DNA of 40,656 nt from positions 1 to 40,656 of the forward strand of contig DAIDHB010000273.1 of assembly GCA_027452145.1 (NCBI GenBank), read 5' to 3'. This stretch comes from Planctomycetales bacterium (GTDB lineage: Bacteria > Planctomycetota > Planctomycetia > Isosphaerales > Isosphaeraceae). Below the pieces are notes generated by a model, which saw only the letters and a list, made by a program, of their open reading frames with translations, was not told where the DNA came from and did no database searches. Below, piece after piece: positions 8,718 through 17,759 of this stretch (positions within the stretch are counted from its first letter, which is position 1; every line of letters starts with the position of its first letter). The position numbers were made by a program, and so were the translations under genes.

Positions 8718-9461
8718 ATGAAGGCAAGGACGATGATCTCCACCCTGCTCGTCTGGGCGATGGCGGCCGGCGCCGCCGCCGCGCAAACCGCCCCGACAAC
8801 CGAGAACCAAAAGACTCCGAAGGAACGGCCGGCCAAGCCCGCCGGGGACGAGTCGAGCAAGCCTGCCACGAACGAGCCGGCGAAGCCCGCGACGGGTGAC
8901 ACCGCCAGGCCGTCAATCCCCAACTACTACCCTCTCGCCGTCGGCACCCGGTGGCATTACCAGGTCGACCTCGGACAGCCGCAGAAGCAGGATATCACGC
9001 TCGTCATCGCCGAGGAGGAGACGGCCGACGGCAAGCCGGTTTCGCGGCTCGAGGTTTTCAGCGACGGCGTCCGTCGCCAGATGACCGAGCACCTCATGAG
9101 CAACGACAAGGGCGTCTTCCGCGTCCGGATCGGCGGGGTCACCTACAATCCGCCGCTGTGCCTCCTCAAGTATCCGCTCAAGCCTGGCCAGAGCTGGGTG
9201 ACGAAGACCACAGCGAACGACGGACAGCAGCTCTCGGCGGTCTGCAAGCAAGGCGCCGTGCAGGAAATCCAGGTCCCCGCGGGCAAGTTCCGGGCGATCC
9301 CCTGCACGATTCAGATCGACCAGCAGACTCCCAAGGGTCTCGTGAGAATCGTCAATACCTACTGGTTCGCTGAGAATATCGGCGTGGTCAAACAGAAGCT
9401 CGACATGAACGGACCGGTCGTCGTGATGGAGCTCAGCAAGTTCGAGCCGCCGCCCCAGTGA
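8718..9461 (+). CDS. Exported hypothetical protein
   Basis: The 247-residue product starts MKARTMISTLLVW and has a signal peptide ending near AAGAAAAQT. Residues about 23-68 form a Lys/Pro/Ala-rich linker with repeats of the type KPATNEPAKPATGD. The rest is a predicted beta-rich domain opening with NYYPLAVGTRWHYQV, a pattern seen at the start of many exported hypothetical proteins. Cysteines occur in PPLCLLKY, AVCKQG and AIPCTI. GGAGGG just upstream of 8718 supports this start over the in-frame ATG at 8655. No catalytic motif is visible and the function is unknown. Confidence 0.75.
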   Translation: MKARTMISTLLVWAMAAGAAAAQTAPTTENQKTPKERPAKPAGDESSKPATNEPAKPATGDTARPSIPNYYPLAVGTRWHYQVDLGQPQKQDITLVIAEEETADGKPVSRLEVFSDGVRRQMTEHLMSNDKGVFRVRIGGVTYNPPLCLLKYPLKPGQSWVTKTTANDGQQLSAVCKQGAVQEIQVPAGKFRAIPCTIQIDQQTPKGLVRIVNTYWFAENIGVVKQKLDMNGPVVVMELSKFEPPPQ

Positions 9462-9537
9462 TCGGCCTTAACGCGGCAGGCGTTTGCCATCGAGTCCGAC
9501 GACCCCCGATCGGAAATCCTCGAGTCGCCGATGTTCG

Positions 9538-10815
9538 CTAGCCCCCTCGGGCGATCTCGCCGATCCCCTCGACGACCCGGTCGACTTCGTCCTCGGTGGT
9601 GTAGCAGGCGCAGCCGACTCGGACCATCCCTTGCTCCGACACTCCCAGGCGACGTGCGACCGTTGCGGCATAGAAGTCGCCATGCGAGGCGAAGACGCCG
9701 CGCTCGGCGAGCCGTCGGCTGACCTCGGACGACGGGCGATCGCCCAGGGTGAACGAGACGGTCGGCGTCCGAGGCGCCTCGGGCGGCGGCCCCAGCAGCC
9801 GGACGCCATCGATGGCGCCCAGCGCATTCCAGAGCCGCGTCGTGAGCATGCGCCCGCGATCGTGCAGGGCCGCGTAAACGCGGTGAAGCCGTTCTCGACG
9901 CGAGGCCGACACTGCACCCTCGCCGTCGCGCGCGAGGGACGCGAGGAAGTCCACCGCCGCCGCGACGCCGACAATCCCCTCGTGATTCTGGGTGCCAGTC
10001 TCCAGGCGCTCGGGGACGGTGTCCGGCGCGGGCTCGAGCTTCGGAGGGTTGAGGCGGGCCAGGCGATCGCGGCGACCGTACAGTATCCCGACATGGGGCC
10101 CGTAGAACTTGTAGGCCGAGCACGCCAGGAAGTCGCAGCCCCACTCCTGCACGTCCACGAGCTGGTGGGGTACATAGTGGACGGCGTCGACGAACGTCAT
10201 CGCCTCGGACTCGCGCGCCATCGCCACCGCGCGACCGATGTCGTTGATCGTGCCGAGGGCGTTGGACGCCGCCCCGATCGCGAGAACGCGGGTCCGATGA
10301 TCGCTGAGGCAGCGGCCCAGATCGTCCCAGTCGAGGTGTCCCGTCTCCGGGACCATCCTCACGCGGAGGATCCTCACGCCCCGCTCGAATTCGAGCGCCC
10401 GCCACGGGTCGACGTTCGCGTGATGATCCAGCTCGGTGACGACCACCGCATCGCCCGGGCCGAGCGAGCGGCCGAGCGCACGAGCCAGGTGGAACGTGAG
10501 GCTGGTCATGTTTGCCCCAAACGCAATCTCATCCGGCTCGGCGTTCAGGAGGTCGGCGACGGCGCGTCGGGATCGCGCCAGCAGGGCATCGGTCTCGGCG
10601 CTCGTGGGAAAGGCCCAGTGGGTGTTGGCGTTGTGGTTGAGCAGATACTCGGTCATCGCGGTCGGGACGGCCGTGGGTACCTGCGTCCCGCCTGGGCCGT
10701 CGAAGTAGGCGACGGGCCGGCCGCCCTCCGTCCGACGGAGCGCCGGGAACTCGGCGCGAATCCGTTCCAGATTGGCGATCTCCATGCTCTCTCCGGGGAT
10801 TCCCGTTGCACTCAT
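9538..10815 (-). CDS. Cysteine desulfurase-like class V aminotransferase
   Basis: This fold-type I PLP enzyme of about 425 residues resembles the cysteine-desulfurase-like family related to SufS (TIGR01976 type). It shows FDGPGGTQVP near the start, the PLP-phosphate and ring contacts in GANMTSLTFHLARALG and TFVDAVHYVPH, and the Schiff-base lysine in CSAYKFYGPHVG. The C-terminal RVGCACYTTEDEVDR closes the fold. The usual SufS active-site cysteine loop is not evident, so desulfurase activity is uncertain. Two starts are possible: ATG 10815 with GAGG seven bases upstream, or ATG 10785 with GGAG five bases upstream, which begins MEIANLERIRAEFP. The frame stays open further upstream by chance. Confidence 0.85.
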   Translation of the reverse strand: MSATGIPGESMEIANLERIRAEFPALRRTEGGRPVAYFDGPGGTQVPTAVPTAMTEYLLNHNANTHWAFPTSAETDALLARSRRAVADLLNAEPDEIAFGANMTSLTFHLARALGRSLGPGDAVVVTELDHHANVDPWRALEFERGVRILRVRMVPETGHLDWDDLGRCLSDHRTRVLAIGAASNALGTINDIGRAVAMARESEAMTFVDAVHYVPHQLVDVQEWGCDFLACSAYKFYGPHVGILYGRRDRLARLNPPKLEPAPDTVPERLETGTQNHEGIVGVAAAVDFLASLARDGEGAVSASRRERLHRVYAALHDRGRMLTTRLWNALGAIDGVRLLGPPPEAPRTPTVSFTLGDRPSSEVSRRLAERGVFASHGDFYAATVARRLGVSEQGMVRVGCACYTTEDEVDRVVEGIGEIARGG

Positions 10816-10962
10816 GGCGACGCCTCGCTGGCTCCTGGTTTCGCGCTGTGGGACCTGCACCCCGAACCGCGGGCTGGTACGCCTCGACCGTTCGGGCGAT
10901 GATGGATCGATCGCATCGTAACCGCGGCAGTGCCGCTCGTCGATAGCCGGGAGGTCGCCCCC

Positions 10963-11253
10963 ATGATCTGCGTTGCCGTGACATACGTCGTCAAGCCGGG
11001 ACACGAAGAGGAGGCCGTGGACCTGTTCGCTCGCCTCACCCAGGCCACCCGCGCCGAGCCGGGTTGCCGGATGTATCTGGCTCATCGTTCGACGACGGAT
11101 CCTCGTCGCTTCTTCCTCTACGAGCAGTACGACGACCAGGCCGCGCTCGACGCTCATCGCGCGGCTCCCCACTTCGAGCGGTACGCAAAGGGCGGCCTCT
11201 TCGCGATCATCGAGAGCCGCAGCCCCGAGCTCTATGAACCCCTGCCGGACTGA
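10963..11253 (+). CDS. Putative quinol monooxygenase (ABM domain, YgiN-like)
   Basis: A single antibiotic-biosynthesis-monooxygenase domain of 96 residues is present, a small dimeric ferredoxin-like barrel that oxidises aromatic or quinol substrates without a cofactor. Family features are the first strand MICVAVTYVVKPGHEEE, ATRAEPGCRMY, the RRFFLYEQYDDQAALDAH core and HFERYAKG. GGGAGG at 10949-10954 fixes the ATG at 10963, not the earlier ATG at 10930. It is divergent from the desulfurase-like gene, with a 147-base shared promoter region. The substrate is unknown. Confidence 0.85.
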   Translation: MICVAVTYVVKPGHEEEAVDLFARLTQATRAEPGCRMYLAHRSTTDPRRFFLYEQYDDQAALDAHRAAPHFERYAKGGLFAIIESRSPELYEPLPD

Positions 11254-11320
11254 GGCCGGGCGGTTGCGGAAGTCACGAGTGTCTCCGGCCAATTCCCGGT
11301 CCACGGCGACCGCGATGCGG

Positions 11321-11356
11321 CCCGCCCCGGCGCGGCGGGCGCCGCGCCGGGGCGGG
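11321..11356. terminator. Strong hairpin between convergent genes, likely bidirectional terminator
   Basis: A perfect 16-base GC-only stem (arms 11321-11336 and 11341-11356) has a four-base loop GGGC. It is followed by TTTG on the plus strand. It lies between the stops of the plus-strand ABM gene (11253) and the minus-strand gene ending at 11374. A long U tract is missing on both sides, so efficiency is inferred from stem strength. Confidence 0.65.
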
Positions 11357-11373
11357 TTTGCCACTCGGTCGGA

Positions 11374-12411
11374 TCAATAGGGCGCCGTGGTGTAATAGTA
11401 CGAGCCCGGCGTCGTGACGGTGGTATAGCCCGTCGTGTTGTAACCCGGGGAAGACCAGCCATTGCCATAGCCGTTGTTGTAGGTCATCCCGTTGTTGTAG
11501 CCGTACGTCGTGTTGCTGTAGTAGTTCGTCCCGTAAGGGCTCGTCGTGTAGACGACCCGGTTGCGGCGACGCAGCCCGAACAGGCCGCGGCGGGACTGCG
11601 GGACGTAGCCCTGCGTGTAGTAGTTCGGCGCCACGTAGGTGGTCGAATAGCCGGTCGAGGCGCCGGTGGCATACGGCAGTCCAGCAGTCCCGGCATAGTA
11701 GTATCCGGGCGCCATCGTGGTCGCCATCGGGTTGACCGAGTTGTAACCGGCCATCCCCGGCATCACGCGATTCGTGTATCCCGGCGTGGCCGCGGTGATG
11801 GCGGAAGAGGGGGCGACTCCCTCCTGGGCACCCGGTGCGTAGTAGTTCGACGAGTAGGCCGAACCGTTATACGGCGTGCTCGAATACACGTTGGCCGGCG
11901 AGTAGCCCGCGCCGGGATTGACGGCCTGCGGATAGCCCGCGCTCGTGTTCCCGGTGTTCTGAGGGTAGCCCGCGCCCTGGTTGACCGTTCCGGATACGAC
12001 GCCCGTGTTGTTGTTGATACTCCCCGGCGTTCCGGGGGCCGGCAGCGTGGTCGCGTTCGTCGCACCGGGGCGGTTGAACGCGCCGGGGACCTGCGTGCCG
12101 TTCACCGGATTCGTCACCGCATTGCCCGCGACAGGCGGCGGGGCCACCTGGCCCGGGATGCCCGGATTCACGGCGCCGTTGTTGACCGCGCCGTTGTTGA
12201 TCGCGTTGCTGGCCGCGGCCTCGTTGGCCTGCTGCTCCAGGTTGTTCGGGGCCGTCACGAGCGTGCTGGGGGACACCGTGCTGGTCCGACCGACCCCGAC
12301 CGGTGTTCCCCGCCCTCCCGTGCCGGCCGCGCCGGTTTGCCCATACGCCGTCCCGGCCGCGCTCAGACTGGCGACCGCCAGAACGACACCGAATCCCAGG
12401 TTGGTGCGCAT
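11374..12411 (-). CDS. Exported low-complexity protein rich in Asn, Gly, Tyr, Thr
   Basis: The 345-residue product has a signal peptide (FGVVLAVASLSAAGTAYGQ). Almost all the rest is low-complexity. An Asn/Gly/Ala/Pro segment holds NNGAVNNGAVNPG and repeated AGYPQ motifs. A Tyr/Ser/Thr segment follows, then one basic island SRRGLFGLRRRNR near residue 285. The C-terminus is very rich in Tyr, Asn, Thr and Gly (YNTTGYTTVTTPGSYYYTT). No enzyme fold is visible, and a surface or matrix role is only a guess. AGGAG ten bases before ATG 12411 supports this start over the ATG at 12498. Confidence 0.8.
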   Translation of the reverse strand: MRTNLGFGVVLAVASLSAAGTAYGQTGAAGTGGRGTPVGVGRTSTVSPSTLVTAPNNLEQQANEAAASNAINNGAVNNGAVNPGIPGQVAPPPVAGNAVTNPVNGTQVPGAFNRPGATNATTLPAPGTPGSINNNTGVVSGTVNQGAGYPQNTGNTSAGYPQAVNPGAGYSPANVYSSTPYNGSAYSSNYYAPGAQEGVAPSSAITAATPGYTNRVMPGMAGYNSVNPMATTMAPGYYYAGTAGLPYATGASTGYSTTYVAPNYYTQGYVPQSRRGLFGLRRRNRVVYTTSPYGTNYYSNTTYGYNNGMTYNNGYGNGWSSPGYNTTGYTTVTTPGSYYYTTAPY

Positions 12412-12661
12412 GGATGTTTTCTCCTGTTGCCCTCGTTCTCTTCCCGCCCGGCCCCAAGGCCGGACGACTCTCGGCGCACCGCGAATTATCCTCCGCATGC
12501 TGCGGCTTGCCTAGCACCTCGCCCGATCCATCGCCCAGGTCCGGGGACCTGGCAAACATGGGGGTTCCGGCGAAGATATGCGGGCCAGACAAAAGGTGGC
12601 CGAATGAAGTAACAGGTCGCAAACGGTGCGCCGGGGTCAGTCGCGTCGCGTGCCCCGTCGA

Positions 12662-14113
12662 TCAGGCGAGGATGTCGCGGACGACCTGGCCGTGGACGTC
12701 GGTGAGCCGGAAGTCGCGGCCGGCGTAGCGATAGGTGAGCCGGGTGTGGTCGAATCCGAGCAGGTGCAGGATGGTAGCGTGCAGGTCGTGCACGTGCATG
12801 GGCTTCTCGACGGCCTGGTAGCCGAATTCGTCTGTCGCGCCGTGGACGTGTCCGCCTCGGACTCCTCCACCGGCCAGCCAGACGGAGAAGCCCCAGTGAT
12901 TGTGGTCGCGTCCGCCGCCGGGCTTGCCGTTGACCATCTCGACGGCCGGAGTCCGGCCGAACTCGCCGCCGCAGAGGACCAGCGTCTCGTCGAAGAGGCC
13001 GCGCTGCTTGAGGTCCGTCAGCAGGGCCGCAATCGCGCGATCGCACTGGCCGGCCAGCGCCCGGTGGTTGTCGGCGATGTGGTCGTGCGCGTCCCACGGC
13101 TGCACGTCGCCGTGGTAGAGCTGGACGAAGCGGACGCCCCGCTCGACCAGGCGCCGGGCGATGAGGAGCTGCTGCGCCTGGACTCCCGGACCATAGGCGT
13201 CGCGGACCGACTGCGGTTCCTGGCTGACGTCGAACGCATCCGTGGCCGCCATCTGCATCCGGTAGGCTAGCTCGAAGCTGGCGATGCGGGCCTCGAGGGC
13301 GTCGTCCTCGGCGCGGGGTGACTGGTGCATCCGGTTGAGCTCGCGCAGCAGGTCGAGCTGCCGCCGCTGGTCGGTCCGGGTGACCGCTGTGTTGCGGATG
13401 TTCTCGATCAGGTCCTCGACGCGGGTCTTGCGGGTGTCGATATAGGTGCCCTGGTAGACGCCCGGCAGGAAGGCCGACTTCCAGTTGGACACATCAGCGA
13501 CCGGCAACCCCGGGCACATGGCGATGAAGCCGGGGAGGTTGGCGTTCTCGGTGCCCAGACCGTAGGTCAGCCAGGACCCCATGCTCGGCCGCGACAGCCG
13601 CTCGTCGCCGCAGTTCATCAGCCGCATTGACTGCTCGTGATTCGGCGTATTGGCGTGCATCGACCGGATCACGCAGAGGTCGTCGATGTGCTCGGCCGTC
13701 CGGGCGAAGATCTCGCTGACCTCGATGCCGCTCTCGCCGTACTTGCGGAACCGAAACGGCGACGCGAGCGCGGCACCGGTCTTGCGCTCGGTCGAAAGGT
13801 TCCCCTGCGGCAGCGTCTTGCCCTCGTATCGCTTCAACAGAGGCTTGGGGTCGAACGTGTCGACCTGCGACGGGCCGCCGTTCAAGTAGATGTGAATGAG
13901 GTGCTTCGCCCGGGCGGGAAAGTGCGGCGCCCGGGGCGCCAGCGGGTTGTCGATCGGCGAGCGGCCGACACCCGCGCGGTCGGCGGCCATCGCGGTCGAG
14001 CCGAGATACCCGGAGTCGCCCAGCAGGCCGAAGAGACCGAGCATCCCCAGGCCCGTCCCGGCCTGGCCGAGTGCCTGGCGCCGACTCATCATCCGCGAAG
14101 TAGGATCGACCAT
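12662..14113 (-). CDS. DUF1501 protein with twin-arginine-type leader
   Basis: DUF1501 proteins belong to the alkaline-phosphatase/sulfatase-like superfamily and are greatly expanded in planctomycetes. This 483-residue copy begins with a Tat-like leader (SRRQALGQAG, then a hydrophobic stretch to STAMAADR). It shows the family motifs HLIHIYLNGGPSQVDTFDPKP, VIRSMHANTPNHEQSM, and the C-terminal VLCGGEFGRTPAVE and GRDHNHWGFSVWLAGGGVRGG. It starts only 15 bases after the stop of the PSD1 cytochrome gene, the standard pairing for this family, so the two are one operon. The biochemical role of the pair is unproven. Confidence 0.93.
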   Translation of the reverse strand: MVDPTSRMMSRRQALGQAGTGLGMLGLFGLLGDSGYLGSTAMAADRAGVGRSPIDNPLAPRAPHFPARAKHLIHIYLNGGPSQVDTFDPKPLLKRYEGKTLPQGNLSTERKTGAALASPFRFRKYGESGIEVSEIFARTAEHIDDLCVIRSMHANTPNHEQSMRLMNCGDERLSRPSMGSWLTYGLGTENANLPGFIAMCPGLPVADVSNWKSAFLPGVYQGTYIDTRKTRVEDLIENIRNTAVTRTDQRRQLDLLRELNRMHQSPRAEDDALEARIASFELAYRMQMAATDAFDVSQEPQSVRDAYGPGVQAQQLLIARRLVERGVRFVQLYHGDVQPWDAHDHIADNHRALAGQCDRAIAALLTDLKQRGLFDETLVLCGGEFGRTPAVEMVNGKPGGGRDHNHWGFSVWLAGGGVRGGHVHGATDEFGYQAVEKPMHVHDLHATILHLLGFDHTRLTYRYAGRDFRLTDVHGQVVRDILA

Positions 14114-14128
14114 GACTGCCTCGCCTCG

Positions 14129-17044
14129 TCAATCGACGAACAGGAACTCGTTGGTCATGAGCAGCACCTGGGCAAGCTGCTCCCAGCGCGTGAGCCGCGA
14201 GCGGCCGGACGGGTCCGACGGCCGATCGGGCTCGGCGACGAATTGCGACGCCGCGGCGATCTCGGCCGCCGTCGCCGCTCGCCCGAGGACGGCACGATAG
14301 AGCACATCGATCCGAGCGGCCGGGGGCGACGCCCGCGCGACATCGTCGCGCGCGGCCAGGGCCCGGGCCTGCTCGATGATGAAGGGGGCGTTCATGCTGA
14401 AGAGCGCCTGCTGCGGCACCGTCGTCCGCGGCCGGCGCTCGGCCGACTGGTCCGGGCTGGCGAAGTCGAACGCGCGGAACATCGCCGGCAGGCTCTGGCG
14501 GTCGACCATGCCGTAGACCGTCCTCCGCCGGTTGGCCGGGTCGCCGGCCACGTCCACCGGGCGGCCGCCCATCCGGCCGTCGAGCCGGCCCGAGACGAAT
14601 AGCAGCGTGTCGCGCATCGACTCGAGGTCCAGCCGACGCCGCGCGACGTGCCACAGCAGCCGGTTCTCGGGGTCGACCTTGCGGCACTCGAGGCGGTCGC
14701 GGCTCGACTGCCGATACGCGCTCGACAACACGATCTGCCGGTGGAGCGCCTTGAGCGACCACCCTTCAGATCGGAGCCGGTCGGCCAGGTAGTCGAGCAG
14801 CTCGGGATGGCTGGGCGGCGTGCTCCGCGTGCCGAAGTCGCTGGGCGTGCCCACCAGCGGCTCGCCGAAGTGGTGCATCCAGACGCGGTTCACGATCACC
14901 CTCGCCGTGAGCGGATTCTCCGGCGCGGTGATGGCCTGCGCGAGGTCGCCCCGGCCGCTGCCGTGCGCGAAGGGCTGGCGTGCTGGACCGGCCACGACTC
15001 GAAGGAATTGCCGAGGGACATGCTGGCCCGGCTGGGACGGATTCCCCCGCACGAAGATCCTCGGCTCGTACGGCTCGTCGGCGTCGTTCACGACCATCGC
15101 GCGCGGCCACGGGTCGGCCGCCTTGACGATCATCCGGTCGAGCTCAACCAGCTTGCCGCCGTAGGCATCCTTCTCGCCCCGCGACATGTAATAGTAGGTG
15201 TGGCTCTCGGGGAAATACGCCGGGCTCTCGCGGTCCGCCAGGATCGAACGCAACTGCCGGCGCGACTCGTCCTCGTGGGCGGCGGAATTCGCGGGGGCGG
15301 ACTTGCGGGCCTCGTCGTCCATCCGGCGGATCAGCTCGCCGTAGATCCGAGCAACGTCTGCTCGTGATTTCAGGTCGGCCTTCAACAAGGTCTCGGCGAC
15401 CAGAGGATTGAGCTCGCCTCGCGCCGTCCCGGCCGGGCGGGTCGTCCGCCAGCGATGCACGACCGCGCGGGCCTTGACCGGATAGTCCGCATCGGGCAGG
15501 GCCATCAGGTCGTGCCAGGGTCCAAACACCGGGTCATCGGGCCGCGACCGCTCGCGGACGAACCGCCGCCATCGCGCGACCATCTGCGGCCGCAGGTCCT
15601 CGGGGGCCAGCGAGAAGAAGAAGATGGCCGTCTCGAGGGGGTCCGGCGCCGTGGTCGCGACCCGCACCAGGTAGTCGGGCGTCCGATTCCGCGCCGTGCT
15701 CGAGAGCAGGCGGTACTGACCATCGAGGAACCCGCGAATCTCCCGGCGCTTGGCCTCGGCCTGCTTCTCGAACTCGCTCGGACGCCTCCGGGCGGCGCCC
15801 GGATCGGTCAGCGGCAGCTCGAGCGGCACCTCGGTGCTGGCGAACACGCCGTAGAGCGAGTAGTAGTCGGCGGTCGGGATCGCGTCGTACTTGTGGTCGT
15901 GGCACCGCGCACAGGCCACGGTCAATCCGAGGAAGCCGCGGGTCACGACGTCGATCCGGTCGTCGATCTGGTCGTGGATGTTGTTGTCGAACCCCTTGCC
16001 CAGCGTGAGCAACCCCATCGCCGCCAGGCGCCAGGGCTGGCTCCGGGGCGCGAGGACGTCGGCCGCAAGCTGGTCGCCGACGAACTGGTCGAAGCCCAGG
16101 TCCTCGTTGAACGCCCGGATGACGTAGTCGCGATAGGTGTAAGAGTAGGGCCGCACCCGGTCGTCGCCGAACATCAAGACGCCGTCCTTGGTGTCGGCGT
16201 AGCGTGCCACGTCGAGCCAGTGCCGCCCCCAGCGCTCGCCATAGCGCGGCGAGGCCAGCAGGCGGTCGACCACGCGCTCATAGGCATCCGGAGCCGAATC
16301 CTTCGCGAACGCCTCGATCTCGGCCGGCGTTGGCGGCAGCCCGACCAGGTCGAAATGGACCCGGCGGAGCAGCGTCCGGCGGTCGGCGGGCGGCGAAGGA
16401 GTCAGTCCGGCCGCCTCCAGCCGCGCCAGGATGAACCGATCGACGGCGCCGCGCGCCCACGCGGGATGCTTCACCTCGGGGATCGCGGGCCGTCGGATCG
16501 GCTGATAGGCCCAGTGCGAGCGCGCCGCCTCGAAATCAGTCCCCGGCGGCTTCTTCCTGGCCGTCGTCTTGCCGGCGGATGCCTCGACACCGTGCGGCAT
16601 CGCGGCCCCAGTACGGATCCAGCCCTCGAGCGCGGCAATCGTCGCCTCGGGAAGCTTCCCCTTCGGCGGCATTTTCATCTGCTCGTCGGCATAACGCACG
16701 GCCTGGACGAGCAGGCTGGCGTCGACGTCCCCCGGCACGACCGCCGGCCCGTTGTCGCCGCCCTTCTTCATGCCCTCGAGGCTATCGAGCCGCAACCCCC
16801 CCTTCACCGACTTCGCGCCGGCCGAGTGGCACTGGTAGCAATGCTCGACCAGAACGGGCCGGACCTTCGACTCGAAGAAGTCGACACCCTCCTGCCGCTT
16901 GCCCGGCTCATCGCCCCGCGCGACCGCTCCGACGATCCCGACCATCACGATCGCGACTTTGCATAGAGTCGCGCCGATGCCCCGGACGGACCAGGTTCCC
17001 GGCCATCTTCTCCGGTCGCGTTCTGAAGCCGTCGGGAGCTGCAT
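14129..17044 (-). CDS. PSD1 and planctomycete cytochrome c domain protein (DUF1549/DUF1553)
   Basis: This 971-residue exported protein has an N-terminal hydrophobic leader (VAIVMVGIVGAVARG). A planctomycete cytochrome c domain follows, with one haem motif (EHCYQCHSAGAKSVKGGLRLDS). DUF1549 covers about residues 180-400 (VDRFILARLEAAGLTPSP, RYGERWGRHWLDVARYADT, and a second Cys-x2-Cys-His, CARCHDHKYD). DUF1553 covers about 680-940 (NPLTARVIVNRVWMHHFGEPLV, SSAYRQSS, FDFASPDQSAERR). GAGG eight bases before ATG 17044 supports the start. It is first in an operon with the DUF1501 gene. Two haem motifs suggest periplasmic electron transfer. The partners and substrate are unknown. Confidence 0.93.
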   Translation of the reverse strand: MQLPTASERDRRRWPGTWSVRGIGATLCKVAIVMVGIVGAVARGDEPGKRQEGVDFFESKVRPVLVEHCYQCHSAGAKSVKGGLRLDSLEGMKKGGDNGPAVVPGDVDASLLVQAVRYADEQMKMPPKGKLPEATIAALEGWIRTGAAMPHGVEASAGKTTARKKPPGTDFEAARSHWAYQPIRRPAIPEVKHPAWARGAVDRFILARLEAAGLTPSPPADRRTLLRRVHFDLVGLPPTPAEIEAFAKDSAPDAYERVVDRLLASPRYGERWGRHWLDVARYADTKDGVLMFGDDRVRPYSYTYRDYVIRAFNEDLGFDQFVGDQLAADVLAPRSQPWRLAAMGLLTLGKGFDNNIHDQIDDRIDVVTRGFLGLTVACARCHDHKYDAIPTADYYSLYGVFASTEVPLELPLTDPGAARRRPSEFEKQAEAKRREIRGFLDGQYRLLSSTARNRTPDYLVRVATTAPDPLETAIFFFSLAPEDLRPQMVARWRRFVRERSRPDDPVFGPWHDLMALPDADYPVKARAVVHRWRTTRPAGTARGELNPLVAETLLKADLKSRADVARIYGELIRRMDDEARKSAPANSAAHEDESRRQLRSILADRESPAYFPESHTYYYMSRGEKDAYGGKLVELDRMIVKAADPWPRAMVVNDADEPYEPRIFVRGNPSQPGQHVPRQFLRVVAGPARQPFAHGSGRGDLAQAITAPENPLTARVIVNRVWMHHFGEPLVGTPSDFGTRSTPPSHPELLDYLADRLRSEGWSLKALHRQIVLSSAYRQSSRDRLECRKVDPENRLLWHVARRRLDLESMRDTLLFVSGRLDGRMGGRPVDVAGDPANRRRTVYGMVDRQSLPAMFRAFDFASPDQSAERRPRTTVPQQALFSMNAPFIIEQARALAARDDVARASPPAARIDVLYRAVLGRAATAAEIAAASQFVAEPDRPSDPSGRSRLTRWEQLAQVLLMTNEFLFVD

Positions 17045-17131
17045 GCCATCATCCTCGGAAAATTATCAAACAAGTCTCCAGCTATTCGCGCAGATCGGCC
17101 CCGGACGTGTCAAGGACCCAGCCCGGCTCGG

Positions 17132-17336
17132 GGTTGGGTTCGTTCGCGCGCTTTCCTCGCCGGTCTGACCGCCCCCGATCCCACAATGATGAAGAAACCA
17201 TGAAGATTGGCTTCGTTCACGCGTTTTTCACTCCTCCGAGGCGCGACTCTGGCTGCCATTCTGGCAGGATTGGGTTCGTTTTCCACTTTTGCACACGGTT
17301 CCCCCAGTGCGACGGGGACAGAATTGGCTTCGTTTT
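17132..17336. repeat. Four degenerate copies of ATTGG(C/G)TTCGTT
   Basis: Copies occur at 17206-17217, 17269-17280 and 17323-17334, with a diverged copy GTTGGGTTCGTTCG at 17133-17146. They are 54-73 bases apart with unrelated sequence between, and each is followed by a pyrimidine- or T-rich run. On the minus strand the unit reads AACGAASCCAAT. Confidence 0.65.
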
Positions 17337-17351
17337 GCTTTTTGCACGCAG

Positions 17352-17409
17352 TTCGGCGCCGAAACGCAGCGCCGAACTTCGGCGCCGAAATCCCTGGTTC
17401 GGCGCCGAG
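17352..17409. repeat. Palindrome TTCGGCGCCGAA, two perfect and one near-perfect copy
   Basis: Perfect 12-base palindromes lie at 17352-17363 and 17378-17389, and a copy with one change lies at 17398-17409. A partial copy, TTTCGGCGCG, follows near 17416. Spacings are 26 and 20 bases. They could be protein-binding sites or hairpins in RNA. Confidence 0.65.
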
Positions 17410-17759
17410 GTAAGATTTCGGCGCGCAAATCCCACCAGCAAACCACGCACACATCCAAGCAATGAATCCATTTCAAATGGTTGCATTTTGCCTCTGTTGG
17501 CGGTCCCGATCCAGGGGCGGATTCGAGTCGATTTTGCGTTTGGGAGGAGGGAGAGGTGCGACCTGGGAAGTCCTTGCGTTGGTTCGAGCGAGTGCCTCTA
17601 CTATATAGGATGTATCAGGTCTACAAATTCTGTACGGCCTGCTGACGCGGAGGGTCCAAAAGCGCGCCGTAAACTCTTTCGACGCCAGGATTAAAAAGGA
17701 TCTACTTTTTTCTCAAGTTTTCCCAGGTCAGCACAATCCGCCCAATCCTCACAAGCCAC

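Larger units (their letters stand above)
17045..17759. other. Repeat-bearing 715-base intergenic region
   Basis: The gap lies between the 3' end of the TPR gene and the 5' end of the PSD1 gene. It has lower GC stretches and no convincing gene on either strand; the open frames crossing it have repetitive, basic translations. It contains two repeat types listed separately. Near 17693-17710, AAAAAG-gatcta-CTTTTT forms a weak AT stem. The promoter of the minus-strand PSD1 gene must lie here but was not pinned down. Confidence 0.6.

Noticed and set aside
9484..10902. 472-codon plus-strand frame
   Set aside because: Antisense to the cysteine-desulfurase-like gene, which has clear family motifs; this frame has none.
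9538..11364. Extended 608-codon form of the desulfurase-like gene
   Set aside because: The extra N-terminal codons run through the divergent promoter region and the antisense of the ABM gene; internal ATGs at 10815 and 10785 have good ribosome binding sites.
15455..16966. 503-codon open frame on the plus strand
   Set aside because: Antisense to the PSD1 cytochrome gene, with an Arg/Pro/His-rich translation typical of a shadow frame.
17110..17486. Short minus-strand open frames in the 715-base gap
   Set aside because: Their translations only follow the repeated ATTGG(C/G)TTCGTT motif in different frames and have no ribosome binding site of note.
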